Source: Isoetes taiwanensis (lineage: Eukaryota > Streptophyta > Lycopodiopsida > Isoetales > Isoetaceae). From it: a DNA stretch of 64,000 nt. The translations under genes were made by a program, and so were the position numbers. The stretch lies in assembly GCA_021234155.1 (NCBI GenBank), contig JAJEKV010000059.1, positions 8,126,779-8,190,778 of the forward strand, in the 5' to 3' direction. How positions within the stretch are numbered: position 1 is the first letter of the stretch; the number at the start of each line of letters is the position of its first letter. Below, piece by piece: positions 22,321 through 34,569 of the stretch. A model generated the notes under the pieces. That model was not told the DNA's origin. It did not search any database and worked only from the letters and a program-made list of their open reading frames with translations.

Positions 22321-22830
22321 TGGATGAGCTTGAAAAGGATAAAATATTTAAGGTACACCATTGGATAAAAGCCTTGGGGTAAGTAAGGTTAATTATTTTA
22401 TGTATCAGTTCTCTATCCGCAATGCCAAGCACTGCAATGCTTGCAAAAGTTATAGTGGGTCACTTTGAATTTGATTGGACCCATGAAAATGTGTCTACAC
22501 CAACAAATGATCAAATACAGTATCCTGTATTTGTGGGAAATCTTACCACTAAGTTGCTACAAGTTCATCATGAAAGAGATTGAAGTATATATTTTTGCAA
22601 AAAGGTGATATCCTTACCCTAGCCAAAAAATGCAATTAAAACTTGAAGGAAAAATCGTGTATGGAAAACCCTAATATGTTGCCCTAACTAAAGCTTTAAA
22701 ATGGGTCATGCTAAGTAACGGGGATGAAAATTCGGCCAACGAAGAGCTCTGGCCGTAACATGTTCTTCTTGCAAGACCACAAGGTAAAGATGTCGGCTAC
22801 CTATGATGACTAACTGATATTTGAGTGTTC
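22321..22830. other. No recognisable gene
   Basis: AT-rich sequence with many stops in all frames. It is the left flank of LINE copy 2; its last 25 bases (22831-22855) form the left target duplication. Confidence 0.4.
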
Positions 22831-22855
22831 CGTTAGTAGTAAAAGCTCTTAAGCT

Positions 22856-23694
22856 TCAACATTCTGCCATGAAGCGCCATCTCCACTATATCTGCAAGGT
22901 GCACCACATGGATGATGTTAGGTATCCTGTTCTTGCACTTGCCATGGCTGAATCTCCTGAGCGTTTGAAACGATGTTGGAAAGAGCATTGCACTACATGG
23001 TTTGCCCGTTGGGGTGTTACAACCGAGTAATCCTTTGATGCTTGCCGATTCTGATCCCGAGCTTTTGCAACAATATCTTAATGGTCGCTTTTTCTCAAAA
23101 AGATATGGGGCGCAGCTTACTTTGGCCCAAGTGAAAGCGGGTCATTATCATGCACACATAAATCCCACTTTGGCACCAGGGCCCCAAGCTTATTTGCTTG
23201 CTTCATTGTCCAGGGAACAAACTTGTAGCTATTGCATCAATTCGCCGCGGGGTCCCATAGGCTACTGGATTGGGACGGGTAGATGGGAGCGCCGCGAATT
23301 GCCGCGAGAAGCGAGACTATGTGCCTGTTGCCAGTTACAGGTTATTGAAGATGAAAGCCATACTCTTCTGAGTTGCCCTGCTTTTGAGATAGTCCGGAAT
23401 CATTTTTCGACCTTAGCATTCCATTCCACGCTTCCACAACTTCTCGGCACCATCCGTTGCATGACTTGGCATTATACATACTTGAGGTTCTAGATAAACG
23501 TCTGCAATTACTGAGCCCTCAGTAGTCATTATCTAAGCTTGTCTAATATCATCATTACTGCAAAGGTTTTTCCCTTGAAAACCTTTCGAGGCAGGGGTTT
23601 TTTAATCCTAGTAGTAATGATTGTACTAGCCCATTGTATGGGTCCCATGACCTATTGGTCTTCGTGGACGTTAAAAAAACTATTCTATTCTATT
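22856..23694 (+). mobile_element. LINE copy 2, 5'-truncated, with target duplication
   Basis: This copy corresponds to 18997-19840 of LINE copy 1 with high similarity. It keeps an open frame (23002-23493) for the C-terminal part, with LNGRFFSKRYGAQLTLAQVK, CSYCIN, RWERRELPRE and a CCHC-like knuckle (CACC...ESHTLLSC). It ends in GTGGACGTTAAAAAAAC and a CTATT repeat. The bases 22831-22855 are repeated exactly at 23694-23718 on the other side, a direct target duplication of about 25 bp that proves insertion by retrotransposition. It is a dead fragment. Confidence 0.93.
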
Positions 23695-23718
23695 CGTTAG
23701 TAGTAAAAGCTCTTAAGC

Positions 23719-25929
23719 TACGAAGCTGCCCGGAACTGTATGCCGTTTAGCATCCCTTCGTAAGAACCATGTTGGAAAACTTCTATGGAGAAGGCAGCGT
23801 TGCAACTTGAGGCAAACACGAGCAAGCTGGATGCAGCACCAGGAATGATTCCATGGATAAATCATCCAATCTTCAACGTCATACTCAGGTTCGAGATTAT
23901 ATTTGCATCTAGATGCTTAAGAGATGTACAGATCCTGAATAATCTTGAGGATTAGATTGCTTGAGAGTTCTAATGAATTATAAAATTCATGTTGAATCGG
24001 TTAAAGACTTAAGGGTGTCAGCATGCATTGCACAGATCCTGGCATCTAATGCATAGATCCTGGCATCTAATGCATAGTTCTGATAGTAAATCCATTAATG
24101 GATACATAGTATTTGCATGCTTTACCTATGTCCTAGTTTATTACATAATAAATATTTTCTTAAAATACTTCTGGTAGTCTGATGGAGATAATGGCATAAT
24201 GACATGCAGATCTGCAAAATAATGACAGGGCCCTGATTGTAGAGTTCTAGTGTTTCACATTAAGTTAGGTGTGTTGGATGAGGGCATGCCTATAGCTTGC
24301 TGAAAGATTGGCATAAAGAATTGCTTTAAGTCTAGTTTTCTTCACGATTATGATACATTCTTGGAAACTTTAGATGGTTCTTTTGGATCTGATATGCCTG
24401 CAATGTTTAAGGGGCTTCCTTTAATGATTGCCATATTAGGTTAGAAAAAATGTCCTGTTACTTATGGAAGACTGCTGACTCTAAGGGGTAAACATTTCAG
24501 ATGTCATATGTTGAATTCTGCCTGGGCATTTGGCCGTGTGTACTTAGTTCATAATAATGGGTTCTTAATATATAGATTCTGCACATTTTCATGCTTTTTT
24601 AAGACACATAGAGCTAGGAATTTGCCGCTGAAAGTTTTGTAAGTGGCTTCAGGGCTAACTGTATGGCTATCTATGACTCAGGTTATTTATTACTTCATAG
24701 GTTGATTTACAATCTTTGCTGTTAGAAAACTAGGTGGTATAACAGTTTGACCACGGGTCTCTCCCCTGTTTTAAAATGACTTGGTATTTATGAAGGACAG
24801 CAGAATCTTGTGTTTAAATGCTTCTACTGTCTAATTAGGAATATGACCTTACCCAATGTAATGTTTGTACTAAACAAGCAGGGTGAAGGGCTATAAACCT
24901 ATAGGATCTTATGACACCTGCTACCCTAAACAGTGCAACCATGACTAATGCTTGTGTTTGTTTCTTTGGGTGCAGGTAATAGGATTCTATACTCCCTGCT
25001 ATGTTTTTTCAAAATTTGAAGCATTGTCAAAGATCAAGGACATTTGTTTGACGAATGGATCTAGGACATATATGAAAGATTTCTGGCTGTTCTCTGGGGT
25101 ATTTTGACCCTAGGCTTAGTTATTGTATTGTTTAAAAGCATTTATCAACAAGGTAAAATATTTTTTATTTTTATTTGTCTTCAATAAAAAGGATATGCTG
25201 ATTTTTGTTGAGAATATGTAACCAGATTTTGGTAAGGATTGACATTAAGGTAAAGATTTTTCTAGAAGTTTTGCAGTATGTGACTGTTATGTATAAAAGT
25301 AACCAGATTTTGGCCTTTTATTGAAATCACCTATTCAATAAAAGGACTGCCTATTGAATCCTTTATTTTCTTGAAAAGGTCTTAAAGGATTGAAGTCTGT
25401 TTGTACAGATTTGAAGGTTTTTTTTTTTTTTTTTCTCGCACGTTTGCACAAACACAAGTTGACACTTTAAAGCAATTTCAGAGTGTCCACGTTGCTGCCA
25501 AATAAGATTTTTATTGACGTGGATGCAATTACAAGCGTTCGATTTCATCTACGGCTATGAAAGTTCAAGAAAATTCCTACATCGGATGTCGGTTACAGAA
25601 AGGTCGCTTTGAATAGAAGCGCAGACTACTTCAGCCCTTAATTGAAGAACGATGGAGTCTGATACTGTTGTGGGCTAACAAAAGGGCTTCTGCCGGATTG
25701 GTAGCCATCGCTAAGCATGGATTTCAATCTTCTTGCAACATGCTTTCTGGGCATTGATCTGCCATGGCAATGGCTGGGCGATAAATTTATGTACCTATAT
25801 GACCTAGACAACTGCCAGTTTTTGCAGCCCCACACTGCCAGAATAGGGTTTTGTTTTGGCCCAAATCTGCCATAGCCAGGCCTTGTGGGGGGGCCTTTTT
25901 CTTCCAACAAATCCAAGATTCGACCAATA
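23719..25929. other. Long interval without a supported gene
   Basis: AT-rich and stop-dense. A short tandem of GATCCTGGCATCTAATGCAT lies at about 24038-24085. At 24970-25107 an open stretch (VIGFYTPCYVF, then ALSKIKDICL) preceded by TGCAG could be a stray exon, but no partner exon was found. A T-rich run is at 25418-25434. From 25640 to 25929 lies sequence downstream of the laccase relic. Confidence 0.35.
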
Positions 25930-25939
25930 TCATTTACCA

Positions 25940-27476
25940 GAGCCTTTCAAAGATGAGAGGAGGCCTGGGTTTTCGGCTTTCAATGGCAGTGCAGTCCATC
26001 CGGAATTCTTCAACATGGCGGTATTTCTTGGTGCAGGATCGACCAGGTTAAATTTGGTCGGATCAGAGGATGAATTATAGTTTCCAGCTCCATAGCCAAC
26101 CACATAGAAGTCAGTCCCATGCAAGTGGAAGGGATGGGCCACAGGTTGGAAATTTACAGTCCCTTGCAGTACCAGCTCAACATTAGCTCCATAAGGTATT
26201 TCTATAACTATGGTACCCTTTTTAGATGCCAGGCTGCTGGTGTCAAGCATCTGGCCAGTGTAGTTATAACTAGTTAATGGTCTTGTTGGAAAATCTGTAG
26301 TATAGACTCCACTGGTCTTGTGGTAGTAAGCTTGCAACAAAGCTATCTTTGGTGCCTCAAAAGTGACATTGTTAATTGAGCTTGCAAAGCTAGTTAGTAT
26401 TGTTTTGTTTCCTGCTGTAGCATAATTAGGTCCCTTGCATGAGCTGGTGGGCGTTACTTTTCAAGGCTTTACATTTGATGACACCACATAATACAGACTG
26501 ACATCTACTGTCATTGGAACCTTAGCAGGATATCTCCTTGAGTTTAGACTCCTGATTTGCTGTTGCGATCTTGTAAAAAATGCATTGTCATTTTTCAAAC
26601 GCACTTTGCTTGGATAAATTGGAGACTTATTGATATTTGCTCCTTTGTATCTCAAAATGGCCATTGCTGGCGTTCCCTGCACTCTTTGCATACTTCTCTG
26701 ATAAGGTGATACCACTATGTAGTATTGATCTATTGCCTGGTCTGCAGTCATGAGGAAATTATAGGTCTGGCCTGAAGATATGAGAAAACTAGCATTGGTT
26801 ATGTGCTTTGTGTAGGATGCATCACTTTCTGTCACTGTAAGATTGTGGTTAGCTATTGTGATAAAGAGCTCTGTTTCCAGAGCAGTGATGATGAATCTGA
26901 AAATATTTTTTTTTTCCCTTCTCCACATTTACAATCTCCGTGTCTGCAAAAGATCAAAATAAACTTTGGCTTAGTGCTTAATGATTTGCTTATCTAATCC
27001 ATTGAATGTTTTGTATAATAACCTTTTTTTAGCAGTGCAGTTGTAAAGAGGGTCAGGATGACCATTGATCAAATAAGCATTAAATAGAGCAGGGGCTACT
27101 TCTAAAGTAGTAGCATTTTTGTCAACTTATTCAACATCATCATTCCACCATTCTCCTGAGAGAACACACCATTTTTATCTCAGCCCTAAAATCTAAAGGT
27201 TAGGTCCTTTGGGAGGTTCTTTGATCATTACCCAATATGAAAACATGGTCTCCAATTGGTTTCAGATATGGCAGTTTTGCAAGAGGCTTGGGATCTATGA
27301 TAAATGCTTCATAGATTGTGCCCCTTAGCCAGCCTATATGAGCATACCAGAATAAAGTCTCCTCTTGATCAGGCACTGTAAAATTATGCGCATATGATTT
27401 GCCAGTTTGGATTGGACATTGAGTGATATAAGCTGTTCCATCTGACCAGACTGATTGCTTCTGATATACACCATGC
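25940..27476 (-). pseudogene. Laccase (multicopper oxidase) pseudogene
   Basis: Pieces on the minus strand: 27476-27232 (245 nt, starting inside HWHG and reading WSDGTAYITQCPIQTG, then YAHIGWLRGT), 27155 to about 27027 (GEWWNDDVE through LINGHPDPLYNC), and 26943-25940 (IANHNLTVTE, then VPMTVDVSLYYV, then HPFHLHGTDFYVVGYG and FNLVDPAPRNTA). Acceptors (CAG) and donors (GT) flank the first two at the phases usual in plant laccases, which oxidise phenolics in the cell wall. Defects: TAA after DVE and TGA after VVSSNVKP, one surplus A in each of two A-runs (27024-27030 and 26915-26924), a His-to-Tyr change in the HAH copper site, and absence of the first exons and of the last exon with the HCH-x3-H copper site. 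The A-run defects could be sequencing errors; the stops and missing exons make it a pseudogene regardless. Confidence 0.92.
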
Positions 27477-27502
27477 CTGCCAAAAAAAAAAAAACCCATC
27501 AT

Positions 27503-28340
27503 TTTCTGTTTACAAAACAGACATCTGATTTAAAAAACAATAATGTTTACTAATAGATGGTTATACTGGTTACAACTAAGTTGGTCACTTTTATAATAAC
27601 TCTATCTCCTATGGTAACTTACCCATTTCCTACCATAGTTTTTGCCAAGCATTTGGAAGATGGAAACTACATTTTTTATTTTGTAACTACAAATTAGCGC
27701 TGTTTTTTATGACATTGATGATATAGGGAACTTCATATTATAACTTACAGAGGTAAAAGAACATTATCAAAACATGTAATTGTAATTTCCGTAAAGAGTA
27801 ATCAAACGTGCTTTTGACTAGTTTTTTTTTTTGGGAAATGTTAAAGGTAATGGTTTTTGTTAAATGTTAAATTAAATGTTAAGGCTTAAATGTTTATTGT
27901 TAGTGCAATGGTTTTTTTTTTGGAAATGTATTGGTTTTTATTAAATGTTAAATGTTAATGCAATGGTTTTTTCTTCAAATGTTGAATGTAATGTTTTCCT
28001 AATTCAATGTTGCATTTCTAATATATATTAGGAATCTTTTTATGTTTAGGAAACGACTCCAATTGAAATTGAGAAACGTAAGCCAAGTGCGAGACAATGC
28101 CCTAGGCTCCAGTGGAGGAAGTTGGAATGCTTTCTGGTGCATCCTTGCACCAAAACAGTCTTTGCAGAGGGTATCATAACCACAGTGGATCCATCTGATA
28201 GTGTAAATGATCAAAGGCTTAGGGATGACTATCTTAGTGTTGGTACTGGAAGGCTGCTTATCCAAATTGATACCATCATGTTCTAATGGATCTCCAATGA
28301 TTGCATTGTATGCTCTAGTTTCAAGCTCAAATTAGACGGC
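27503..28340. other. AT-rich interval without a supported gene
   Basis: At 27830-27990 the word AAATGTTAAATGTTAATGCA recurs in a T-rich context. The segment TAAATGTTTATTGTTAG followed by GCAATGGTTTTTT (27885-27915) resembles 21615-21655, so both may be ends of one repeat family. An 88-codon minus-strand frame (28265-27999) shows no motif. No missing laccase exon was found here. Confidence 0.4.
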
Positions 28341-28350
28341 TAATTAGACC

Positions 28351-28990
28351 TTGAAGCCCCGCCAAGAACATGTGGAAGATTTAGTGGTGGATGAGCATCC
28401 ATTGATGATAAGGAAGAGGAGCTACGTGTTTCATATAAGGCAACCAAAGGCATCCAAAAGGGCTAGCAGTAAGAGGTGCCAAAGAGAAGACAGTAGGGCA
28501 GCAACCAAAGAAAACCTAGAAGCAGTCAGCGGACAAGAGTATTGCAGTCTCGATTGCACAATTTAGATATTGCTTTATCAATTGAAGGGCCTGAGGGTAT
28601 GTATGAGAGCATTAAGATGGATTTTTGGCTTGAGCAAGACATCATTTTACAGATACTGGGAACAGTTCAGAAAAGAGCATAAAGTGTTCACACATGGCAA
28701 TGCACTCACTTTACAACCTAGAGCAAACTCTTTGAGGGCTATTGCAGTCTTTGAAAGCTTTGTAAGATGCATGTCCCAATTTATGTCCCATACGTCCAAA
28801 GTGATCAAGCGTGGTGTTAGAGTGGTGCAAAGAGTGCTGCCACCCTTTCTTCGAATCTACTTTATTCTTCTATTCACGTACTTTTTGAATCCGTCCGACT
28901 CTATTTCTATGGTCGATCGAGGCAATCATCACTGGAAACACAAGCTTGTTCATTTCATATGACGCATCATTAATGCCGAAGTCCTTGCTC
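28351..28990 (+). pseudogene. Third DUF7869-type transposon fragment (diverged subfamily)
   Basis: The frame 28351-28566 is basic and ends EYCSLDCTI. The next frame (28570-28962) reads LRVCMRALRWIFGLSKTSF, YRYWEQFRKEHKVFTHGN and LRAIAVFESFVRCMSQ. The layout of a Cys-containing module, (V/I)C-x4-W-x(5)G-S-K-T-x-FYR and then HGN parallels WYMIYGV followed by HGNKFIK in the 11.7-14.0 kb copy, but the sequence is much diverged. A stop separates the two frames. Confidence 0.55.
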
Positions 28991-29540
28991 AAACCTTCTC
29001 CTCCAAAGGCCAATACAACATGAGAAGAAAGTCTAGTTCTTTAGTAAGTTTTTGCACTATAAAATTTGGCTTTTGTTTCTAGACTCTGTATGGTTGAATC
29101 GGAGCCTTTGGATCACTCTGTGGGCCATTCAAAAGATCAAAGGGAGAAGATAGTAGTTGATTCGGATGTGCCGAATCTCTCTAAAGGTGTTCCAGAAGAT
29201 TAAAGGGAAGAAGGAAGTAAAGGGTTAGAATTGTATGCACTTCTCTGCAGACATGCAAGCATAAAACGAATGTTCTCAAGCACAACAATCACCAATTGGG
29301 CTGGATTGAAGAGCTTGATTTGAAGATACAGAGAGCAAGAACCGCAGCAAGCGAGACTTTACATCTGTCGACACTGAAACATTCAAATCCCAGATATCCT
29401 CCTTTCATCATGCAAGTTGTCCCCACCAGATGACCATAAGCTAGATGTCATCCATTTATCATGCGAACTGTCCACCGGAAGACCATAAGCTATGGCGGCA
29501 AACACTATGGTGGCAGATTTCAGGGTGCCCGTATATCTAC
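28991..29540. other. No recognisable gene
   Basis: Probably the decayed continuation of the preceding transposon fragment. Two similar segments ending in CCATAAGCTA lie at about 29400-29443 and 29455-29493. Confidence 0.35.
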
Positions 29541-31617
29541 AACGGGATGTGGTTTATCCGGACATAATTTCGGTGGTTTTTCCGGACATGCCATGGACAC
29601 CCATCCCATAGCCATCCAGGCATCCATGCACCAATGATGGCCATCCAGAGGATCTTCAATGACCCCATCAACGCCATCCGGTGGTTTTTCCGGACATGCA
29701 GGCCGTTAATCATTAATGCGTGTACCCGATTTCTGGATGATTTTGACCGGTGTACCTGTTGTATTAAAGACTTGTACTTTTTTCCATTTTATTGCTTTTT
29801 CCGCTTCGATTTAAATTTGAAAAACAGGGTATTGGTTTATCCGGGCACGTCTGGAAGTGGTTTATCTGGACACCATCTACTGGTTTTTTCGGACACCGAT
29901 CTAGTGGTTATTCTGGACATTACTTCATGGTTTTCCTGTACATTACTTCATGATTTTTCTGGATGTTAATTCGTGGTTTTTTTTTTTACATTGTAGAGTA
30001 TAAATATCCTAAGTACTTATCCCAAGTGTACTTTGTACATGAGTATTTGTACCCAATGTATAATCCTACCCTGAACATGACTTGTGTAGAAAGTGGACAC
30101 ATAGTGGTGGTTTATCTGGATACAAAGTAGTGGTTTATCTGGACAATGTATGGGTAGGACGTAGAATCACATCCCTTAGGTATAAATACACCAAGTATTT
30201 ATACCTTGAGTATTTATACCCAATGCCAATGACTACCCTATTGGTTTATCTGGACACAAGTTGGTGGTTTATCTAGACACAAGTTGGTGGTTTATCTGGA
30301 TAATGTATGGGTAGGGCTTGGAATCACATACCATATGTGTAAATACACCAAGTATTTATACCTTGAGTATTTCTGCCCAATGCCAATGACTACCCTATTG
30401 GTTTATCTGGACACAAGTGGTTTATCTGAGCACAAGTTGGTGGTTTGACACAACCGTGTGGTTTATCTGGACAATGTATGGGTAGGGCTTGGAATCACAT
30501 AACATAAGTATAAATACATCAAGTATTTATACCTTGAGTATTTCTACCCAATGTCAATGACTACCCTGTCGGTTTATTTGGACACATACTAGTGGTTTAT
30601 CTAGGCACAAGTTGGTGGTTTATCTGGACACAAATTGATGGTTTATCTGGACAATGTATGTGTAGGGCTTGGAATCACATACCATAGGTATAAATACACC
30701 AAGTATTTATACCTTGAGTATTTCTACCCAATGCCAATGACTACCCTATTGGTTTATCTGGACACAAGTGGTTTATCTGGACACAAGTTGGTGGTTTATC
30801 CGACACAATCTTGTGGTTTATCCGGACAATGTATGGGTAGGGCTTGAATTTACATAACATAGGTATAAATACATCAAGTATTTATACCTTGAGTATTTCT
30901 ACCCAATGTCAATGACTACCCTATCGGTTTATCTGGACACATACTAGTAGTTTATCTGGACACAAGTTGGTGGCTTATCTGGACAATGTATGGGTAGGGC
31001 TTGGAATCACATCCCTTAGGTATAAATACACCAAGTATTTATACCTTGAGTATTTCTACCCAATGTCAATGACTACCCTATTTGTTTATTTGGAACATAG
31101 TGATGGTTTATCTGGACACATAGTGGTGGTTTATCTGGACACAATCTGGTGGTTTATCTGGACAATGTATGGGTAGGGCTTGGAATCACATAACATAGGT
31201 ATAAGTACACCAAGTATTTATACCTTGAGTATTTCTACCCCATGTCAATGCCTACCCTACTGGTTTATCTGGACACATATTGGGTGGTTTATCTGGACAC
31301 ATAGTGGTGGTTTATCTGGATAATGTATGGGTAGGACTTGGAATCACATACCATAGGTGTAAATACACCAAGTATTTATACCTTGAGTATTTCTACCCAA
31401 TGTCAATGACTACCCTATTGGATTATCTGGACACATAGTGATGGTTTATCTGGACACATAGTGGTGGTTTATCTGGACACAATCTGGTGGTTTATCTGGA
31501 CACAATCTGGTGGTTTATCTGCACAATGTACGGGTAGGGCTTGAAATCACAAACCATAGGTATAAATATACCAAGTATTTATACCTTGATATTTCTACCC
31601 AATGTCATTGATTACCG
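29541..31617. repeat. Minisatellite of GGTTTATCTGGACACA, with hairpin higher-order unit (block 1)
   Basis: The 16-25-bp subunit GTGGTTTATCTGGACACA recurs dozens of times; the leftmost copies (29541-29960) are diverged (TCCGGACAT). From about 30140 a longer unit of 157-203 bp is clear, with GGACAATGTATGGGTAGG at about 30141, 30298, 30469, 30649, 30822, 30981, 31160, 31318 and 31520. Every long unit contains GGTATAAATAC, a short loop and GTATTTATACC, a perfect inverted repeat that includes TATAAATA. Open frames inside are by-products of the repeat. Confidence 0.92.
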
Positions 31618-34560
31618 TCAGGCATTTTCTAAAAAAAAAGGTGAAAAATAAAGAATTCTTTCTTTTATTCAGTCATTCATAGAAAATCCTATATGGAAGA
31701 TGCATGATCAAGATAGGAATTCTTTCTTTCAAATTCAATCATTCTATGAAAATCCTATATGGATGATGCGGCATGATCATTATGTTGCATGTTGTGGCAT
31801 ACCAACACTATACATTCTACAACACTTTGATCAATTAGACCCCTAAACATCTAAAGGCCTTACCATTTTTGTTTTGAAGGACGACACATTTTATTCATCA
31901 ATCAAAAAATTATAACATAAATAAAATATAAAGACAGGACTATAACCCATGGCCATCAAATCTAGGATGGACGCTGATTGCCCCATCATGCAACGTAACA
32001 CGTCAAACATAAGAAACATATATACAAAAGTTTGTCATGCGCCCGAGCTCAAACTGGCTGGATTGGAGCCGATGCATGGCTGGAGCCAAGAGTAGCAACT
32101 TGGCTTGCAATGAAGCTGCCATTTTCAACATTTTACCATGCCTGAAAAAACTGCATGGTCAACCGTATGCAGAATATGGCTGAGACTAAGATTGTTCGAT
32201 ACTGGAAGCCTGAACCTCGAAAGGTGTTTAACACATGACACATCTTGCAGCATTGCAAGAGAAACATCAATCATGGTGTCCAATATTTTTTCACCCATCT
32301 GGGCCTTTCATTCCTAATATTTGCTGGGAATATCCTTAATTGAACCATTGTCCCCTTCGGCCAACCAAACTGAAACTTTTGCCATTTCATTTTAAAAGTT
32401 GCAAACCTTATCCTCGTAATGCAGGTGACAAATTTGGTACTGAATGGCCATCTCAGGAATGGCTATCATAGCCATGCCCCGTCTCTTTGCCAACGCTTTC
32501 TTCTCGCCATCTCCATTCTCATCGCTACTTTTTAGTCTCTTGATCTGTTCCCCGAGCAAAATTCAGAATATACAGAGCGTAAACAAACTTCCAATGAGGA
32601 ACCTCTTTTCCTTCTTCTTTTTACCGATGGTGAAGTTTCTCTACAAAAAGAGGCTCCTAAACCTAGGAAGTTTTACGTCGAGAGGACAAATGGGGGAAAT
32701 TAAGGTGCTTCTTTGGGCCTACCCCTCGATCGGGTGGTCTTTGTGCATTTGTTCAAGGGTGCATAGATAATCAAATACTAACATGTAGTTAAGTATGACA
32801 TTTTCCGTTATTCTGTTCTGGGTTTAGAATTCCGCTTGCAGCAGTTTCTTCTAGTTAAATTGATTTCCTTTGAATGTCGAGTGTCCAGTGAGCTCTGACT
32901 TGACACATACTGCACTTAACATTTATTCTATGTCATGAGATGAAATAATTAAAGAAACGGAATTGCTTACATCCCATGCGCCACATTAGAGGTGTCACCT
33001 GCAGTAATGTTATCTCTGCAGTTAATGCAGTAAGAATGGGCTTTCAAGGGGCTCGAAGAGATAATTATGAATCTTTACCTGTTGTTCTATCTCCACCAAG
33101 TGTAAACTCACAGCTATATTCTTGTCATTGCTGAAAAGTAATAAGTCACTATCCAAAAGGATTTGCAGGTCTCTGGCACCTCATCGTAAACAACGATACA
33201 TGAGCTTCAGATCTTCACTTTGAATTCCCTTTCATGCCAAAATCCCATATTGTAATTCAACTTTTTATATGCTGCAAGACAATTTAAAAAGCATCAGGAA
33301 CTACCATCTTAAAAAAGCTAACAGTCATCAAAGTCAAGAAGAATGCTACCCTAAAGCTACACAGCCATCAAAGACAGCAGGCATTAAAAAGGCTTGAAAT
33401 ATTCAAGAAAATGTCCTGAAGCAAATAGACACTCTACCTATCTACCAATCAAGCTTTTTCAACAAACCACAATTACACCACCATTTTCCTTTTGAGCAAT
33501 TCCAGGGACAGAATTAATGGCTCATATAGGATTGCTATGAATACTAAAGTCCTTATATTGCAATATTGCAAAATCCAGAAACAAATTAAGTAAACTGCAG
33601 CTTACATGAAAACCTGTAAACCCTTGCAAACACATAGAACTCCTGGATTAAAGAGAAAAGGATAAGCAAATATTCTATTACAAAGAAGAAAATATTAAGA
33701 TTCAAGTAAAGCCAAATCTTGATGTACCTCTAGCAACATCCACATAGAGCAGGATTAACAGGATTAACAGTCAGAAGCATGTGTGCTATGATAAAATAAA
33801 CCAACGGCCGGTATTATGATCTCGAGATTTAGCATTCTCGAACCTGTTAAAATCGCTTTCCAAGCTTGAAGAAGTATAATATTGGCCAGAACATTGAAAC
33901 GGAGGTTGCTTCCATGAAACATTTGAAAAACCTGTTTGAATATATGCAATCACTTTGTTCCTACAGAAAGCAACCATTCTTTTCCCATAAAGATCTACTC
34001 GTTGCATCCTTCTGCGTGCAAGGGCATCAAATAGCTCCCGAGCAAACTCTGTACTACCATCCATGCCTGAACATAAAACTGACTGTAAGCAACTGTAAGT
34101 TTCAAGAATCTAATACAAAATTTACAGATTGCTACTTTAAATCTTCATTGAACCACCTATGCATACGCCAAAATCATCCTTAGAAAGTAGGCTCTCCTTG
34201 TTTGCGAGCTTATAAAAACGACTTTGCACAGAGGCCCATTATGTCGCCGGATCAGCAAACCATTTAGAGAAACTGAAGTTGAAGCGCTCAAACTAATTGG
34301 GCTTTGGATGGAACTGATGTACTTGGAACTGATGTTCGGCCAGCAAACAGGAGGAGCAAGATCCGGCTCTGCAAGAATAGGGCAAATCGATGCCCTCTTC
34401 TTCGGTGCCCCTCTTCTTCGGTGCACTCAGAGATAGAGCTCGGAAAAATTGAACACCACAGCCGAAGGTAGCGCTCTAGATCTGAGCCGTTGGATCTTAA
34501 CACGACCGTAGGATCTGCAGCTCTAGATCTGAGCCGTTGGATCTAGGGCTGGGTCCAACA
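31618..34560. other. Interval between array and Helitron remains
   Basis: The left edge joins the array directly. At about 31655-31765 a block of about 75 bp (GAATTCTTTCTTTTATTCA and TGAAAATCCTATATGGATGA) is duplicated in tandem. 32444-32770 has a 108-codon frame without motifs. At 34465-34545 CTCTAGATCTGAGCCGTTGG occurs twice, 47 bp apart. No gene is supported. Confidence 0.4.
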
Positions 34561-34569
34561 CTTACTGAA

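Noticed and set aside
27999-28265. Upstream laccase exon
   Set aside because: The 88-codon minus-strand frame has none of the N-terminal cupredoxin motifs expected (such as NGQFPGP), so it was not joined to the laccase relic.
29541-31617. CRISPR-like array
   Set aside because: Repeats are nested and adjacent without unique spacers, no cas genes, and the setting is a plant genome.
32444-32770. 108-codon frame
   Set aside because: No motif and no context; length is within chance for this composition.
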